The notes under the pieces: generated by a model
The model's input: the letters and a program-made list of their open reading frames with translations, nothing else
Told to the model about the DNA's origin: nothing
The model's database searches: none
Made by a program: the position numbers and the translations under genes
Origin: Syngnathus acus
Taxonomy: Eukaryota; Chordata; Actinopteri; Syngnathiformes; Syngnathidae
Direction: 5' to 3'
NCBI RefSeq assembly: GCF_901709675.1
Contig: NC_051095.1
Location: 16,599,956-16,663,955 of the forward strand
Length of the DNA: 64,000 bases
In this document: positions 34,211 through 45,093 of the stretch, piece by piece
How positions within the stretch are numbered: the first letter of the stretch is position 1
Layout of the letters: every line of letters begins with the position of its first letter

Positions 34211-34367
34211 ATCTTTGTGTAACTCAAAGAGAAAGAGGAGATGGAGCGAGAGCGAGGGTCTGCGCGCGTGTCTGTGCATCGGCTCATTATTGTTTTTTAT
34301 TTTATATGCAATCACTAAAGCCATGCTTCGTGATAGTGGACCATGGTACAATGGATTCTTACTCGTA

Positions 34368-34424
34368 ATGGTGACTACTAGCAGTATCTTTCATGCAAAA
34401 TCGAGGGAAATATTTGCGTTGTAA
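34368..34424 (+). promoter_or_regulatory. uORF of B2 ending in IFAL-stop
   Basis: This is an upstream ORF of 18 codons plus TAA. Its stop lies 10 nt before the main ATG, exactly as in B3-B6. In-frame ATG 34323 could extend it. It is out of frame with the protein. Confidence 0.5.
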
Positions 34425-34434
34425 CGGAGCAAGG

Positions 34435-36873
34435 ATGACAAAGACAATGGGATCCCGGGACTGGAGATGGCAGGCTCTTTTGTGGCATTTTCTTTTGTGG
34501 ACTACAGTGGCTGCTCAGACTCGTTACAGCATCCCAGAGGAGCTCAAAAAAGGTTCCGTGGTAGGAAATTTGGCCAAAGATCTGTCTTTGAAACTGTCTG
34601 AGATATTTGAGCGCAAGCTGCGTGTTGCCGCTGAGGCTGGTAAGCAGTATTTCAGCGTGGATGCGGGGAAGGGCGAGCTGCTGGTCAGCGACAGTATAGA
34701 CAGAGAGGCTTTATGTGGACAAAGCGCCGCCTGCGTGCTCCCCCTGCAGGTCGTCATCGAGGACCCCTTGCAGCTTTTCCGTGTGGAAGTAGAAATACAG
34801 GACATTAATGATAACGCGCCCCGGTTTCCCTCGAATGACGTCATAGTAGAGCTCGCAGAATCAACTGTTACAGGGGTCCGTTTTCCGGTTGAAAGTGCCG
34901 TTGATCCAGACGTTGGTGCTAATTCGCTCAAATCTTACACTATCAGTAAAGACGAATGCTTCAATATTGGACTCAAGGAAGTTGCCGGTGGGAGGAAAGT
35001 CCCCGAATTGGTTTTAGTTAAACCTTTAGATAGAGAGAAAAAGTCTGTTCATCAGCTTTTACTGACAGCTTTGGATGGAGGCAGTCCTGTAAGATCAGGA
35101 ACGTCCCAGATAACAATTAGGGTCCTTGATATAAATGACAATGTTCCTACATTTGAGAAAACATTATATAAAGTGTCTGTCCCTGAAAATCTTGGAAGAG
35201 GTGCGACAATTGTGCAAACAAAAGCAGCAGACATGGACGAGGGACAAAATGGAGAAATAGAATATTTTTTTGGTGCACACACACCAGAGCACATCCTCTC
35301 TCTGTTTACTATTGATAATATAACTGGCACTGTAATTTTAAAAGGAATATTGGATTTTGAAACAGCTGCAAATTATGAAATAGACATCAGTGCAAAGGAT
35401 AAAGGTAATCCTCGAATGGAGGGCCATTGTACTCTCCATGTTCAAATTTTAGATGTAAATGACAATGCTCCAGAAATAATACTGACCTCAAATTCAAAGC
35501 CAGTTCGAGAGGATTCTCCAAATGGGACTGTGGTAGCTTTGCTCAGTGCTAGAGACCTTGACACTGGTAATAATGGCAAAGCAATATTACAACTCCATTC
35601 AAAATATCCATTTGCCCTTAAACCATCTTTTTCTCATAATTATGCGCTGGTCACCAGTGGAGTGTTAGACAGGGAGACTTTGTCTGAGTACAACATTGAA
35701 ATTACAGCCATTGATGCAGGCTCTCCACCTCTCTCCAATAAGAAAATAATCGCTGTTACCATCACTGATGTTAATGACAACCCTCCGCAATTCTCTCAGA
35801 GCTCATATAATGTTTATTTAAAGGAGAACGGAGTGGCAGGCTCTATATTGTACTCGGTGGCTGCAAGTGACCCAGATGCCGGTGAAAACGCCAAAGTGTC
35901 TTATTCTATCATGGACTCTAAAGTGCACGACGTGTCCGTGTCGTCATACGTTTACGTGAACTCCGAGAATGGCAGCATCTACAGCATGCATTCGTTCGAC
36001 TACGAGAAAGTCAAAGTGTTTCAAGTTGTGGTTGAGGCAAAGGACCAGGGCTCGCCTTCGCTCAGCAGTAGCGCCACTGTCCATGTTTTCATCCTGGATC
36101 AGAACGACAACGCCCCCGCCGTCATATACCCCTCCCCTCACATCGCCTCCCACCTGAGGGTGCCCCGCTCGGCAAAGTCGGGCCATCTGCTCACCAAGTT
36201 GACGGCCGTGGACGCCGACTCGGGCCACAACGCGTGGGTCTCATACAAAGTGGCGGAGGCCACGGACGCCTCTCTGTTCACGCTCAATTTGTACACGGGG
36301 GAGTTGAGGACTAAACGTCCCGTGTCCGAGCATGACGACTCCTCTCAGAAGCTGATCGTAGAGGTCAAGGACGACGGGGAACCGGCCCAGTCGGCCACCG
36401 TCACGCTGTCCATCCTGCTGGAGGACGGCGTGAGCGAGCCCGTCTCGGAGCTGAGACACAAGGCGCTCGAGCCCAGCAAGAAAGGCGGCACAATCACGCT
36501 TTATCTGATTGTGTCTCTGGCCTCGGTGTCCGTGCTGTCTCTGCTCACTTTGCTCATCTTGGCCGTCAAATGCATGCGGAGCAGCGCAAGCGGCGTTACT
36601 TGCTGCGTGAGGCGGACAAGCTCCGACGAGCACAAGAAGCCCAACAGAAATCTGCAAATTCAGCTCAACACCGACGGACCTATCAAGTACGTGGAGGTTC
36701 TGGGAGGTGACGTCATGTCTCAGAGTCACTCCTTCAGGTCGTGCATGTCTCCCATGTCGGAGTACAGTGATTTCACTTTGGTTAAGCCCAGCAGCACCAC
36801 TGACTTTAAGGAGGTCATCAGCGTCCTGGATGCTTCTTTGCCTGACAGCACCTGGACCTTTGAGAGCCAGCAG
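34435..36873 (+). CDS. pcdhg: B2: B-type clustered protocadherin variable exon
   Basis: 813 codons to CAG|GTGAGC. ATG 34435 (MTKTMGSRDWRWQALLWHFLLWTTVAAQ) is the start conserved across B2-B7; in-frame ATG 34393 would add 14 residues. EC1 has TRYSIPEELKKGS and CGQSAAC, with LRVAAEAGKQYFSVDAGKGE. EC2 (DVIVELAESTVTGVRFPVES) and EC3 (AHTPEHILSLFTIDNITGTV) are private. EC5 to tail is the homogenised B segment, with small changes (HIASHLRV, LRTKRPVSEH, LEPSKKGG). The intron starts with a GT/GC tract and a second donor-like ACAG|GTGTGC at 36927. Confidence 0.95.
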
Positions 36874-37207
36874 GTGAGCCTGTGATAAAGCAGTGTGTGT
36901 GCGTGTGTTTGCGTGCGCGCGTACAGGTGTGCCCCTGTTTTTGACTGCTGAGTTATGTCTTATTTGAAAATTAAATGCATCTTTAAAATATTTGCGGTAT
37001 AAATAAACTAATTAATAGTTAATATTAATAATAATAATATAATTTATAAATAATATAATAATAATAATAGTAATAATTATATATTATTATTATTTTGTAT
37101 TATATATGACCTTACAATTGCTCCCCAACACTTGAAAGGGGATGCTCTGACTCAGTGAGTGAGGATCAGCTTCTTTCTCATTGGCTTGTGGAAGCGCAAG
37201 CCATGAA
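36874..37207. other. B2-B3 spacer
   Basis: This short noncoding spacer starts with an alternating GT/GC tract after the donor and then a TAA/TAT-rich microsatellite (about 37010-37107). No RE1 was found. Confidence 0.65.
37010..37107. repeat. AT-rich (TAA)n/(TTA)n microsatellite
   Basis: Interrupted TAA, TA and TTA units. It is a simple repeat just before the B3 promoter region. Confidence 0.8.
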
Positions 37208-37312
37208 CCAATAGAATTGAAGACTGTACAAAGCAATCTCGTCCCAGCCCCCACGCAGCTCATACTGACACACAGAATGCACTGCGCTTCAGCACAGACA
37301 GAAAGGAATCAG
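37208..37312 (+). promoter_or_regulatory. B3 promoter: CCAATAG/GTACAAAGCAATC box plus CGCT
   Basis: CCAATAGAATTGAAGACTG, TACAAAGCAATCTCGTCCCA and then CACGCAGCT are almost unchanged before B3, B4, B5 and B6. Downstream, TGCGCTTCAGCACAGACAG carries CGCT at 37284-37287, 165-168 bp before ATG 37452. Confidence 0.65.
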
Positions 37313-37414
37313 CTTGTGTTTTTAACATTCCAACGAATTCACTAATTTTGCTCGATGGCTTGAGATGTTTTTGTGGAAATATCCCCAGTGGATGGACAAA
37401 TTGCCGTGAAGAGG

Positions 37415-37441
37415 ATGTAAATGAGGATGTTTGCGTTATAA
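37415..37441 (+). promoter_or_regulatory. uORFs of B3: ATG-TAA and MRMFAL-stop
   Basis: A start-stop ATGTAA (37415-37420) is followed at once by a six-codon uORF (37421-37441, MRMFAL). Its stop lies 10 nt before the main ATG at 37452. Confidence 0.55.
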
Positions 37442-37451
37442 CGGAGCAAGG

Positions 37452-39890
37452 ATGACAAAGACAATAGGATACAGAGACTGGAGATGGCAGGCTCTTTTGT
37501 GGCATTTTCTTTTGTGGACTACAGTGGATGCTCAGACTCGTTACAGCATCCCAGAGGAGCTCAAACAAGGTTCGGTGGTGGGAAATCTGGCTAAAGATCT
37601 GTCTTTGGGTCTGTCTGAGATAATTGAGCGCAAGATGCGGGTCGCCGCTGAGGCTGGTAAGCAGTATTTCAGCGTGGATGCGGGGAAGGGCGAGTTGCTG
37701 GTCAGCGACAGGATAGACAGAGAGGCTTTATGCGGACAAAGCGCCAGCTGCGTGCTCCCCCTGCAGGTCGTCCTCGAAAATCCCTTACATTTGCATCGAA
37801 TTGAAGTGGAAATCAGAGATATAAACGACAATTCCCCTCGTTTTCCCACACAAGATATTAACCTTAAAATACCAGAATCCGTTGCAGTGGGTACACGTTT
37901 TCCTTTAGAGAGTGCAGACGATCCTGATGTTGGAGGCAATTCTCTGAAAACATACACGCTAATTAAAAACGAACATTTTTCTTTGAAATTCAAGGAGGCA
38001 AAAAATGGCAAAACTGTTCCTGAAATGATGTTAGAGAAATCTCTGGACAGGGAAAAAATGTCCACTCATCAATTACTACTAACTGCATTGGATGGGGGGA
38101 ACCCTGTTAAATCCGGAACGTGTAAAATTATAATCGATGTGCTTGATATTAACGACAATGTTCCTATATTTGATGAAAAAGAGTATACTGTCTCTTTAAA
38201 GGAAAACAGCACCAAAGGAACATTTGTAGTGAGGGTAAAAGCTACAGATACAGATGATGGCGTTAACAGTGAAATTAAATATTATTTTGGGTCCCGCACT
38301 CTAGAAAACGTTTTGTCAACATTTGAAATTAATGAAAAAACTGGACAAATTGTTTTAAAGGGGGAATTAGACTATGAATCATTTGCATCTTATCTGATTG
38401 ACATAACTGCTAAAGACAAAGGTGTACCTGAGATGGAAGGGCACTGTCAGTTACAGTTAGATATTGAAGACATAAACGATAATGCTCCCGAAATTGTTCT
38501 GACTTCTAAACCCAGTCCTGTACGAGAAGATGCTCTTCGTGGCACGATGGTGGCGTTGATTAGTGTCAAAGACATTGACTCTGGTAATAATAGTAAAGTA
38601 ACACTACAATTACCTAAAGGCTTGCCTTTTTCACTTAAACCGTCTTTTTCTAATAATTACGCACTAATCACAAATGGCGCTTTAGACCGAGAGAGTGTGT
38701 CTGAGTACAACTTTCAGATTACAGCCACTGATGCGGGCTCCCCTCCTCTCTCCGGTAAGAAAATGATCACTGTCAGCATCACTGATATTAATGACAGCCC
38801 TCCTCAATTCTCTCAGAGCTCGTATAATGTTTATTTAAAGGAGAACGGAGTAGCAGGCTCTATATTGTACTCGGTGTCCGCAAGTGACCCAGATGCCGGT
38901 GAAAACGCTAAAGTGTCTTACTCCATCGTGGACTCTAAAGTGCACGACGTGTCCGTGTCGTCGTACGTTTACGTGAACTCTGAGAACGGCAGCATCTACA
39001 GCATGCACTCATTTGACTACGAGAAAGTTAAAGTGTTTCAAGTTGTTATTGAGGCAAAGGACCAGGGCTCACCTTCGCTCAGCAGTAGCGCCACCATCCA
39101 TGTTTTCATCCTTGACCAGAATGATAACGCCCCCGCCGTCATATACCCCTCCCCTCATGCCGCCTCCCACCTGAGGGTGCCCCGCTCGGCCAAGTCTGGC
39201 TACCTGCTCACCAAGCTGACGGCCGTGGACGCCGACTCGGGCCACAATGCGTGGGTCTCGTACAAAGTGGCAGAGGCCACGGACGCCTCTCTTTTCATGC
39301 TCAATTTGTACACGGGGGAGGTGAGGACTAAGCGCGCCGTGTCCGAGCATGATGACTCCTCTCAGAGGCTGATCATAGAGGTCAAGGACGACGGGGAACC
39401 GGCCCAGTCGGCCACCGTCACGCTGTCCATCCTGCTGGAGGACGGCGTGAGTGAGCCCGTCTCGGAGCTGAGACACAAGGCGCCCGATCCCGGCAAGAAA
39501 GGCGGCACAATCACGCTTTATCTGATTGTGTCTCTGGCCTCGGTGTCTGTGCTGTCTCTGCTCACTTTGCTCGTCTTGGCCGTCAAATGCATGAGGAGCA
39601 GCGCGAGCGGCGCTACTTGCTGCATGAGGCGGACACACTCCGACGAGGACAAGAAGCCCAACAGAAATCTCCAAATTCAGCTCAACACCGACGGACCTAT
39701 CAAGTACGTGGAGGTTCTGGGAGGTGACGTCATGTCCCAGAGTCACTCCTTCAGGTCGTGCATGTCTCCCATGTCGGAGTACAGTGATTTCACTTTGGTC
39801 AAGCCCAGCAGCACCACTGACTTTAAGGAGGTCATCAGCGTCCTAGATGCTTCTTTGCCTGACAGCACTTGGACCTTTGAGAGCCAGCAG
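37452..39890 (+). CDS. pcdhg: B3: B-type clustered protocadherin variable exon
   Basis: 813 codons to CAG|GTGAGC, starting MTKTIGYRDWRWQALLWHFLLWTTVDAQ. EC1 is nearly that of B2 and B4. EC2-EC4 (INLKIPESVAVGTRFPLES, GTCKIIIDVLDINDNVPIF, EDINDNAPEIVLTSKPSPV) are strikingly close to B6, marking the two as recent paralogues with possibly overlapping recognition. The EC4-EC5 linker reads DINDSPP, so the usual second Asn of the DxNDN calcium motif is Ser; this is the only such change among the B exons. EC5 to tail is the homogenised segment. The open frame past the donor to 39995 is intronic. Confidence 0.95.
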
Positions 39891-40500
39891 GTGAGCCTAT
39901 ATGATAAAGCAGCTACTTTTGTTTGCACTCAAGGAAAACATGCAGCACTCTACCTTCTCACCATTAACACTTGTTTACTGTCCTTGTTCAACTAGTTGTG
40001 ATCAACAACTTTAGGTTGACATGCATCAGTGAATTAAAGATGTTTGCTCATTTTTGTTGAAATCACAGTCGTGGTTGGAGTATAGTACGTTCAAATGCGC
40101 TTGCTGTTTGCATTGGAATAATTCAACAGTATTACACACAGTTAATGTTTTATTCCATCCCCTTAGTTTGATTAAGATTTCTTAATATTTTGCCAAGTAC
40201 CCCATAAATTGATCGTGTTGTTTTTGGTGACTTATTGCCTCATTTGTGTTGCCTTAATAGTTGTCATCACACAGTGGTTGAAATGAATTTGGTTTTGAAT
40301 GCTCAGAATTTACACTTTCTTTACACTATTATTGTTTTGTTTTTATCATTTTTTTATAATTATGACTTTACATTTCCCTTGATATAACGCTTAATCTGCA
40401 TCATTAGTAGTTTTGAACAAATCTTAAACACTGCATGTTTTAAGAACTGAGCATTTTTTGAGCCACTGTGTTTGACTATTCCCTTCTCGGTTCTTTTTTC

Positions 40501-40547
40501 TTTGTTTGTTTGTTTGTTTGTTTGTTTGTTTGTTTGTTTGTTTGTTT
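40501..40547. repeat. (TTTG)n microsatellite
   Basis: About eleven uninterrupted TTTG units. Confidence 0.9.
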
Positions 40548-40618
40548 TGCACTCATTACATCCGCTTTGATGGCAGCAAATGTAGATCGTTTGGTGTTGT
40601 AATCCTCGCAGACAAATA

Positions 40619-40646
40619 TTCAGCACCCTCAAGTGTGGACAGCGAC
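40619..40646 (+). promoter_or_regulatory. RE1/NRSE-like element, expanded spacing (9 bp)
   Basis: TTCAGCACC (9/9), a 9-bp spacer CTCAAGTGT, and GGACAGCGAC (9/10). It lies about 570 bp upstream of the B4 ATG. Confidence 0.7.
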
Positions 40647-40941
40647 GCTGAAATCCAGCAACAACACTCTTTGGAATAAAAGCTAACGTATTTTTCAGTC
40701 TGATATAAAAATGTAAACACGTCTGTTAAATATTTCAGACATTGATGATTATTCATGTTGCATTTATAGTGACTTAATGGGTAATTTATTTCCATCAACA
40801 TTGGCCCATACTGTATGATGATATCTTCACTATACCTCCCCAAAACCCCATAAAATGGTAAAGTCGAAGATGTGCTGTGTCTTTAAGAGCGAATGATGGT
40901 CACTTTGCTTCTGATTGGCTAGTGGAAGTGCAAGCCGTGAA

Positions 40942-41038
40942 CCAATAGAATTGAAGACTGTACAAAGCAATCTCGTCCCAGCCCCCACGCAGCTCATACT
41001 GACACAGAATGCATTGCGCTTCAGCACAGTCAGAAAGG
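40942..41038 (+). promoter_or_regulatory. B4 promoter box plus CGCT
   Basis: It has the same box as B3 (CCAATAG, GTACAAAGCAATCTCGTCCC, CACGCAGCT), with CGCT at 41017-41020, 170 bp before ATG 41190. Conservation with B3 continues through the 5' leader. Confidence 0.65.
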
Positions 41039-41152
41039 AATCAGCTTGCGTTTTTAAAATTAAAACGAATTTAATTCACTACTTTTGCTCGGATGGCTTG
41101 AGATGTTTTTGTGGAAATATCCCCAGTGGATGCACAAATTGCCGTGAAGAGG

Positions 41153-41179
41153 ATGTAAATGAGGATGTTTGCATTCTAA
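41153..41179 (+). promoter_or_regulatory. uORFs of B4: ATG-TAA and MRMFAF-stop
   Basis: ATGTAA at 41153-41158, then a six-codon uORF 41159-41179 whose stop lies 10 nt before ATG 41190. The last residue is Phe instead of Leu. Confidence 0.55.
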
Positions 41180-41189
41180 CGGAGCAAGG

Positions 41190-43628
41190 ATGACAAAGAC
41201 AATAGGATACAGAGACTGGAGATGGCAGGCTTTTTTGTGGCATTTTCTTTTGTGGACTACAGTGGATGCTCAGACTCGTTACAGCATCCCAGAGGAGCTC
41301 AAACAAGGTTCGGTGGTGGGAAATCTGGCTAAAGATCTGTCTTTGGGGCTGTCTGAGATATTTGAGCGCAAGCTGCGTGTCGCCGCTGAGGCTGGTAAGC
41401 AGTATTTCAGCGTGGATGCGGGGAAGGGCGAGCTGCTGGTCAGCGACAGGATAGACAGAGAGGCTTTATGCGGACAAAGCGCTAGCTGCGTGCTCCCTCT
41501 GCAGGTCGTTCTAGAAAATCCCTTACAATTGCATCGAATTGAAGTAGAAATAAAAGACGTCAATGACAATGCTCCCAGTTTTCTCAAAAGTGAACATGTA
41601 ATAGAAATAGCCGAATCCACCAATGTAGGTGTAAATTTTCCACTGCAGAATGCAGAAGACCCTGATGTTGGGAGCAATACAGTGAAGGCATATGCGCTCA
41701 GCAAAGATGAATGTTTTACTTTAAAAGTTAGAGACATTGACAATGGAAGAAAAATGCCCGAATTAGTGTTGAATAAATCATTAGATCGTGAGAAAAAAGC
41801 TGTTCATAATTTAATACTTACAGCACTTGATGGTGGCAACCCTGTCAAATCGGGAACTTCAAAAATCAGAATACAAGTTCTTGACGTTAATGACAATGTT
41901 CCTTTGTTTGATCATAAATCATATAAAATATCTGTCCAAGAAAACAGCCCAAATGGCTCTTTTGTCATTACAACACAGGCAACAGACATAGATGATGGTC
42001 CAAATGGTGAAGTAGAGTACTCTCTCGGAATACACACACCACCATCAGTGCTGGCATTGTTTCACATTGACCCTATTAGTGGAGATATATTAATAAAAAA
42101 TAATTTGGATCATGAACAGCAGTCCTCTTATCGAATTGAAATTACTGCAAAAGATAAAGGCTTCCCCACAATGGAAGGTCGGTGCAGTGTGCATGTTGAT
42201 GTGTTAGATGTAAATGACAATGCACCAGAAATATTATTAACATCTGAACCGAGTTTGGTACCAGAGGACTCTTCAATTGGAACGGTTGTAGCTTTGCTGA
42301 GTGTACGTGACCCTGACTCTAGCAAAAATGGCGAAGTAACTTTGAATCTTCCCAAAGGCTCACCATTTACTCTTAAACCGTCATTTTCTAATAATTACGC
42401 GCTGGTCACCAGTGGCGCTTTAGACCGAGAGAGTGTATCTGAGTACAACATTGAGATTAGAGCCACTGATGCGGGATCCCCTCCTCTCTCTAGTAAGAAA
42501 ACCGTAGCTGTCAGCATCACTGATGTTAATGACAACCCTCCTCAATTCTCTCAGAACTCGTATAATGTTTATTTAAAAGAGAACGGAGTAGCAGGCTCTA
42601 TATTGTACTCGGTGTCCGCGAGTGACCCGGATGCTGGTGAAAACGCCAAAGTGTCTTATTCTATCGTGGACTCTAAAGTGCACGACGTGTCCGTGTCATC
42701 GTACGTCTACGTGAACTCCGAGAACGGCAGCATCTACAGCATGCATTCGTTCGACTACGAGAAAATCAAAGTGTTTCAAGTTGTGGTTGAGGCAAAGGAC
42801 CAGGGCTCGCCTTCGCTCAGCAGTAGCGCCACTGTCCATGTTTTCATCCTGGACCAGAACGACAATGCCCCTGCCGTCATATACCCCTCCCCTCACGCCG
42901 CCACCCACCTGAGGGTGCCCCGCTCGGCCAAGTCTGGCCACCTGCTCACCAAGCTGACGGCCGTGGATGCCGACTCGGGCCACAACGCGTGGGTCTCGTA
43001 CAAAATGGCAGAGGCCACGGACGCCTCTCTTTTCACGCTCAATTTGTACACGGGGGAGGTGAGGACTAAGCGTGCCGTGTCTGAGCACGACGACTCCTCT
43101 CAGAGGCTGATCGTAGAGATCAAGGACGACGGGGAACCGGCCCAGTCAGCCACCGTCACGCTGTCCATCCTGCTGGAGGATGGCGTGAGCGAGCCCATCT
43201 CGGAGCTGAGATACAAAGCGCCCGAGCCCGGCAAGAAAGGTGGCACAATTACGCTTTATCTGATCATTTCTCTGGCCTCGGTGTCCGTGCTGTCTCTGCT
43301 CACTTTGCTCGTCTTGGCCGTCAAATGCATGAGGAGCAGCACGAGCAGTGCTACTTGCTGCGGGAGGCGGACACACTCTGACGAGAACAAGAAGTCAAAC
43401 AGAAATCTCCAAATTCAGCTCAACACTGATGGACCTATCAAGTACGTGGAGGTTCTGGGAGGTGACGTCATGTCTCAGAGTCACTCCTTCAGGTCGTGCT
43501 TGTCTCCCATGTCGGAGTACAGTGATTTCACTTTGGTTAAGCCCAGCAGCACCACTGACTTTAAGGAGGTCATCAGTGTCCTGGATGCTTCTTTACCTGA
43601 CAGCACCTGGACTTTTGAGAGCCAGCAG
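41190..43628 (+). CDS. pcdhg: B4: B-type clustered protocadherin variable exon
   Basis: 813 codons to CAG|GTGAGC, starting MTKTIGYRDWRWQAFLWHFL. EC1 is nearly the same as B3. EC2 (HVIEIAESTNVGVNFPLQNA), EC3 (HTPPSVLALFHIDPISGDIL) and EC4 (SLVPEDSSIGTVVALLSVRD) are private. EC5 to tail is homogenised with a few own changes: KMAEATD, LIISLASVSVL, and the cytoplasmic SSTSSATCCGRRTHSDENKK, close to B7. The linkers are DVNDNAP, DVNDNVP, DVNDNAP, DVNDNPP and DQNDNAP, all intact for Ca2+ binding. Confidence 0.95.
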
Positions 43629-44270
43629 GTGAGCACTACTTTTGTTTGACCTCAAGGACAACTTGTGCAACTGATTCCTTGTCATGCACACTTTGTCACT
43701 GTTTGTATTCAGTTGTTAGTTGACCAGCTTTTCCATTCGCTACTCAGCCTCTTGGTTGCTGTATTCATATTGTGATGCTATTTAAATCCATGTACTGCAC
43801 ACTTATTTCAGATGAATAACTTACATTTAAGACCAATGATACCAAATGGTGGCTTCAGATTGAGGTACAGCCAAAGAATTATGGAATAGTTTGTTTTAGG
43901 GTGTAACAGTGAGGGCGGGGTTTTGCAATATCTGTCACCACAGGACTAATTATTGGAAGGAAAAAAATGTCACTGGGAATAATTTTAGTTTTTACTTAGC
44001 TGCATTCGGCTCCTCGTGGAAACAATAAAACAAAATGATGTGTAGAACTTTGAAACGTACTTGAACGGAGTGGTTGGTTTAAAAATAGTAGTTTCCCCAT
44101 AATGTCCTTCCAAAATTTTAAATGACTTTGGCTCTAAAACAGGCTCTGGTCATTTACATTTTAAGAGTATAAATAGTCTTTATTATGTTAATGGCTAAAT
44201 TAAAATCCCGCAAAGCGTATTCAGCTTTCTGTATGTGTGTCAGTCACGCAAATTCCTTATATAGAAAGTA

Positions 44271-44291
44271 TTCAGCACCATGGTCAGCGAC
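44271..44291 (+). promoter_or_regulatory. RE1/NRSE-like element, canonical spacing
   Basis: TTCAGCACCATGGTCAGCGA then C fits the RE1 consensus at 18 of 21 positions, the best canonical match in the window. Confidence 0.75.
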
Positions 44292-44491
44292 TTTAGCGTC
44301 AACAGTCTGTTGAATTAAAACGAATATTTTCTGAATTTATTTTTATACTTCCCATTGGATTGACATTTTCTCTGAAATGTAAGACTTAGATTCTGTTTTA
44401 ATGACGCTTACGTGTGGGGGAAAACTATATTTACATACTCCTGTCTCAAGGCTGTATCGGTGAAAGCAGCTTTTGTCATTAATGGCGTACT

Positions 44492-44506
44492 ACCGCCACC
44501 TACTGG
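44492..44506 (-). promoter_or_regulatory. CTCF motif, full consensus match, reverse orientation
   Basis: On the minus strand CCAGTAGGTGGCGGT fits CCASYAGRKGGCRSY at 15 of 15 positions. It lies 200 bp downstream of an RE1 and about 590 bp upstream of the B5 ATG. Confidence 0.65.
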
Positions 44507-44839
44507 TGTAGAATGAGACTAAATTAATTTCATTTTGAAAGGGAAAAGGCCTTTGAAAACAACCAAATATACTTAAATTTGGACAGTGCTGAGGGTCAAT
44601 AAAAATATTTTTTTCTCATAAATGCAGCAAAAACATCATTTTTTAAACATTTTTTTGATATATATCACGTTTCAAATTAGGGTAAAAACATGGTTATAGA
44701 CAAAGATGATTTTTTTTTCACAGATCATAAATGTGTTCTACGTGAAAGCAGTACTGCTTTCAAAGAGATAATACTGTGACTTTAAGAGAGAATGTCGATC
44801 AACTGGCTCCACATTGGCGGGTGGAAATGCAGCCGTGAA

Positions 44840-44940
44840 CCAATAGAACTGAAGACTGTACAAAGCAATCTCGTCCCTGCCCCCACACAGCTTCATCTCA
44901 CTAACACAAGAAAGCACTGAGCTGCGGCACAGACAGAAAG
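44840..44940 (+). promoter_or_regulatory. B5 promoter box
   Basis: CCAATAGAACTGAAGACTG, TACAAAGCAATCTCGTCCCT and CACACAGCT. The downstream element reads CACTGAGCTGCGGCACAGAC, so the CGCT seen in B3, B4 and B6 is changed to AGCT here. Confidence 0.6.
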
Positions 44941-45056
44941 GAATCAGCTCGTAATTTTTAATATTCAAACGGATATAAATTTGTTGTTTTGCTCAGATGG
45001 CTTGAGCCGTTCACTTTGGAAATATCCCCGTTTGCATGGATAGACCAATTGTCGTG

Positions 45057-45083
45057 ATGCTGATGAGGATGTTTGCATTATAA
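45057..45083 (+). promoter_or_regulatory. uORF of B5: MLMRMFAL-stop
   Basis: Eight codons plus TAA; the stop lies 10 nt before ATG 45094. Three ATGs are in the uORF frame. Confidence 0.55.
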
Positions 45084-45093
45084 CGGAGCAAGG

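Larger units (their letters stand above)
39891..40941. other. B3-B4 spacer
   Basis: Noncoding. It contains a (TTTG)n repeat and an expanded RE1. No ORF is supported. Confidence 0.65.
43629..44839. other. B4-B5 spacer
   Basis: Noncoding. An RE1-like element and, 200 bp on, a perfect CTCF motif on the minus strand are present. The rest is AT-rich. Confidence 0.65.
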
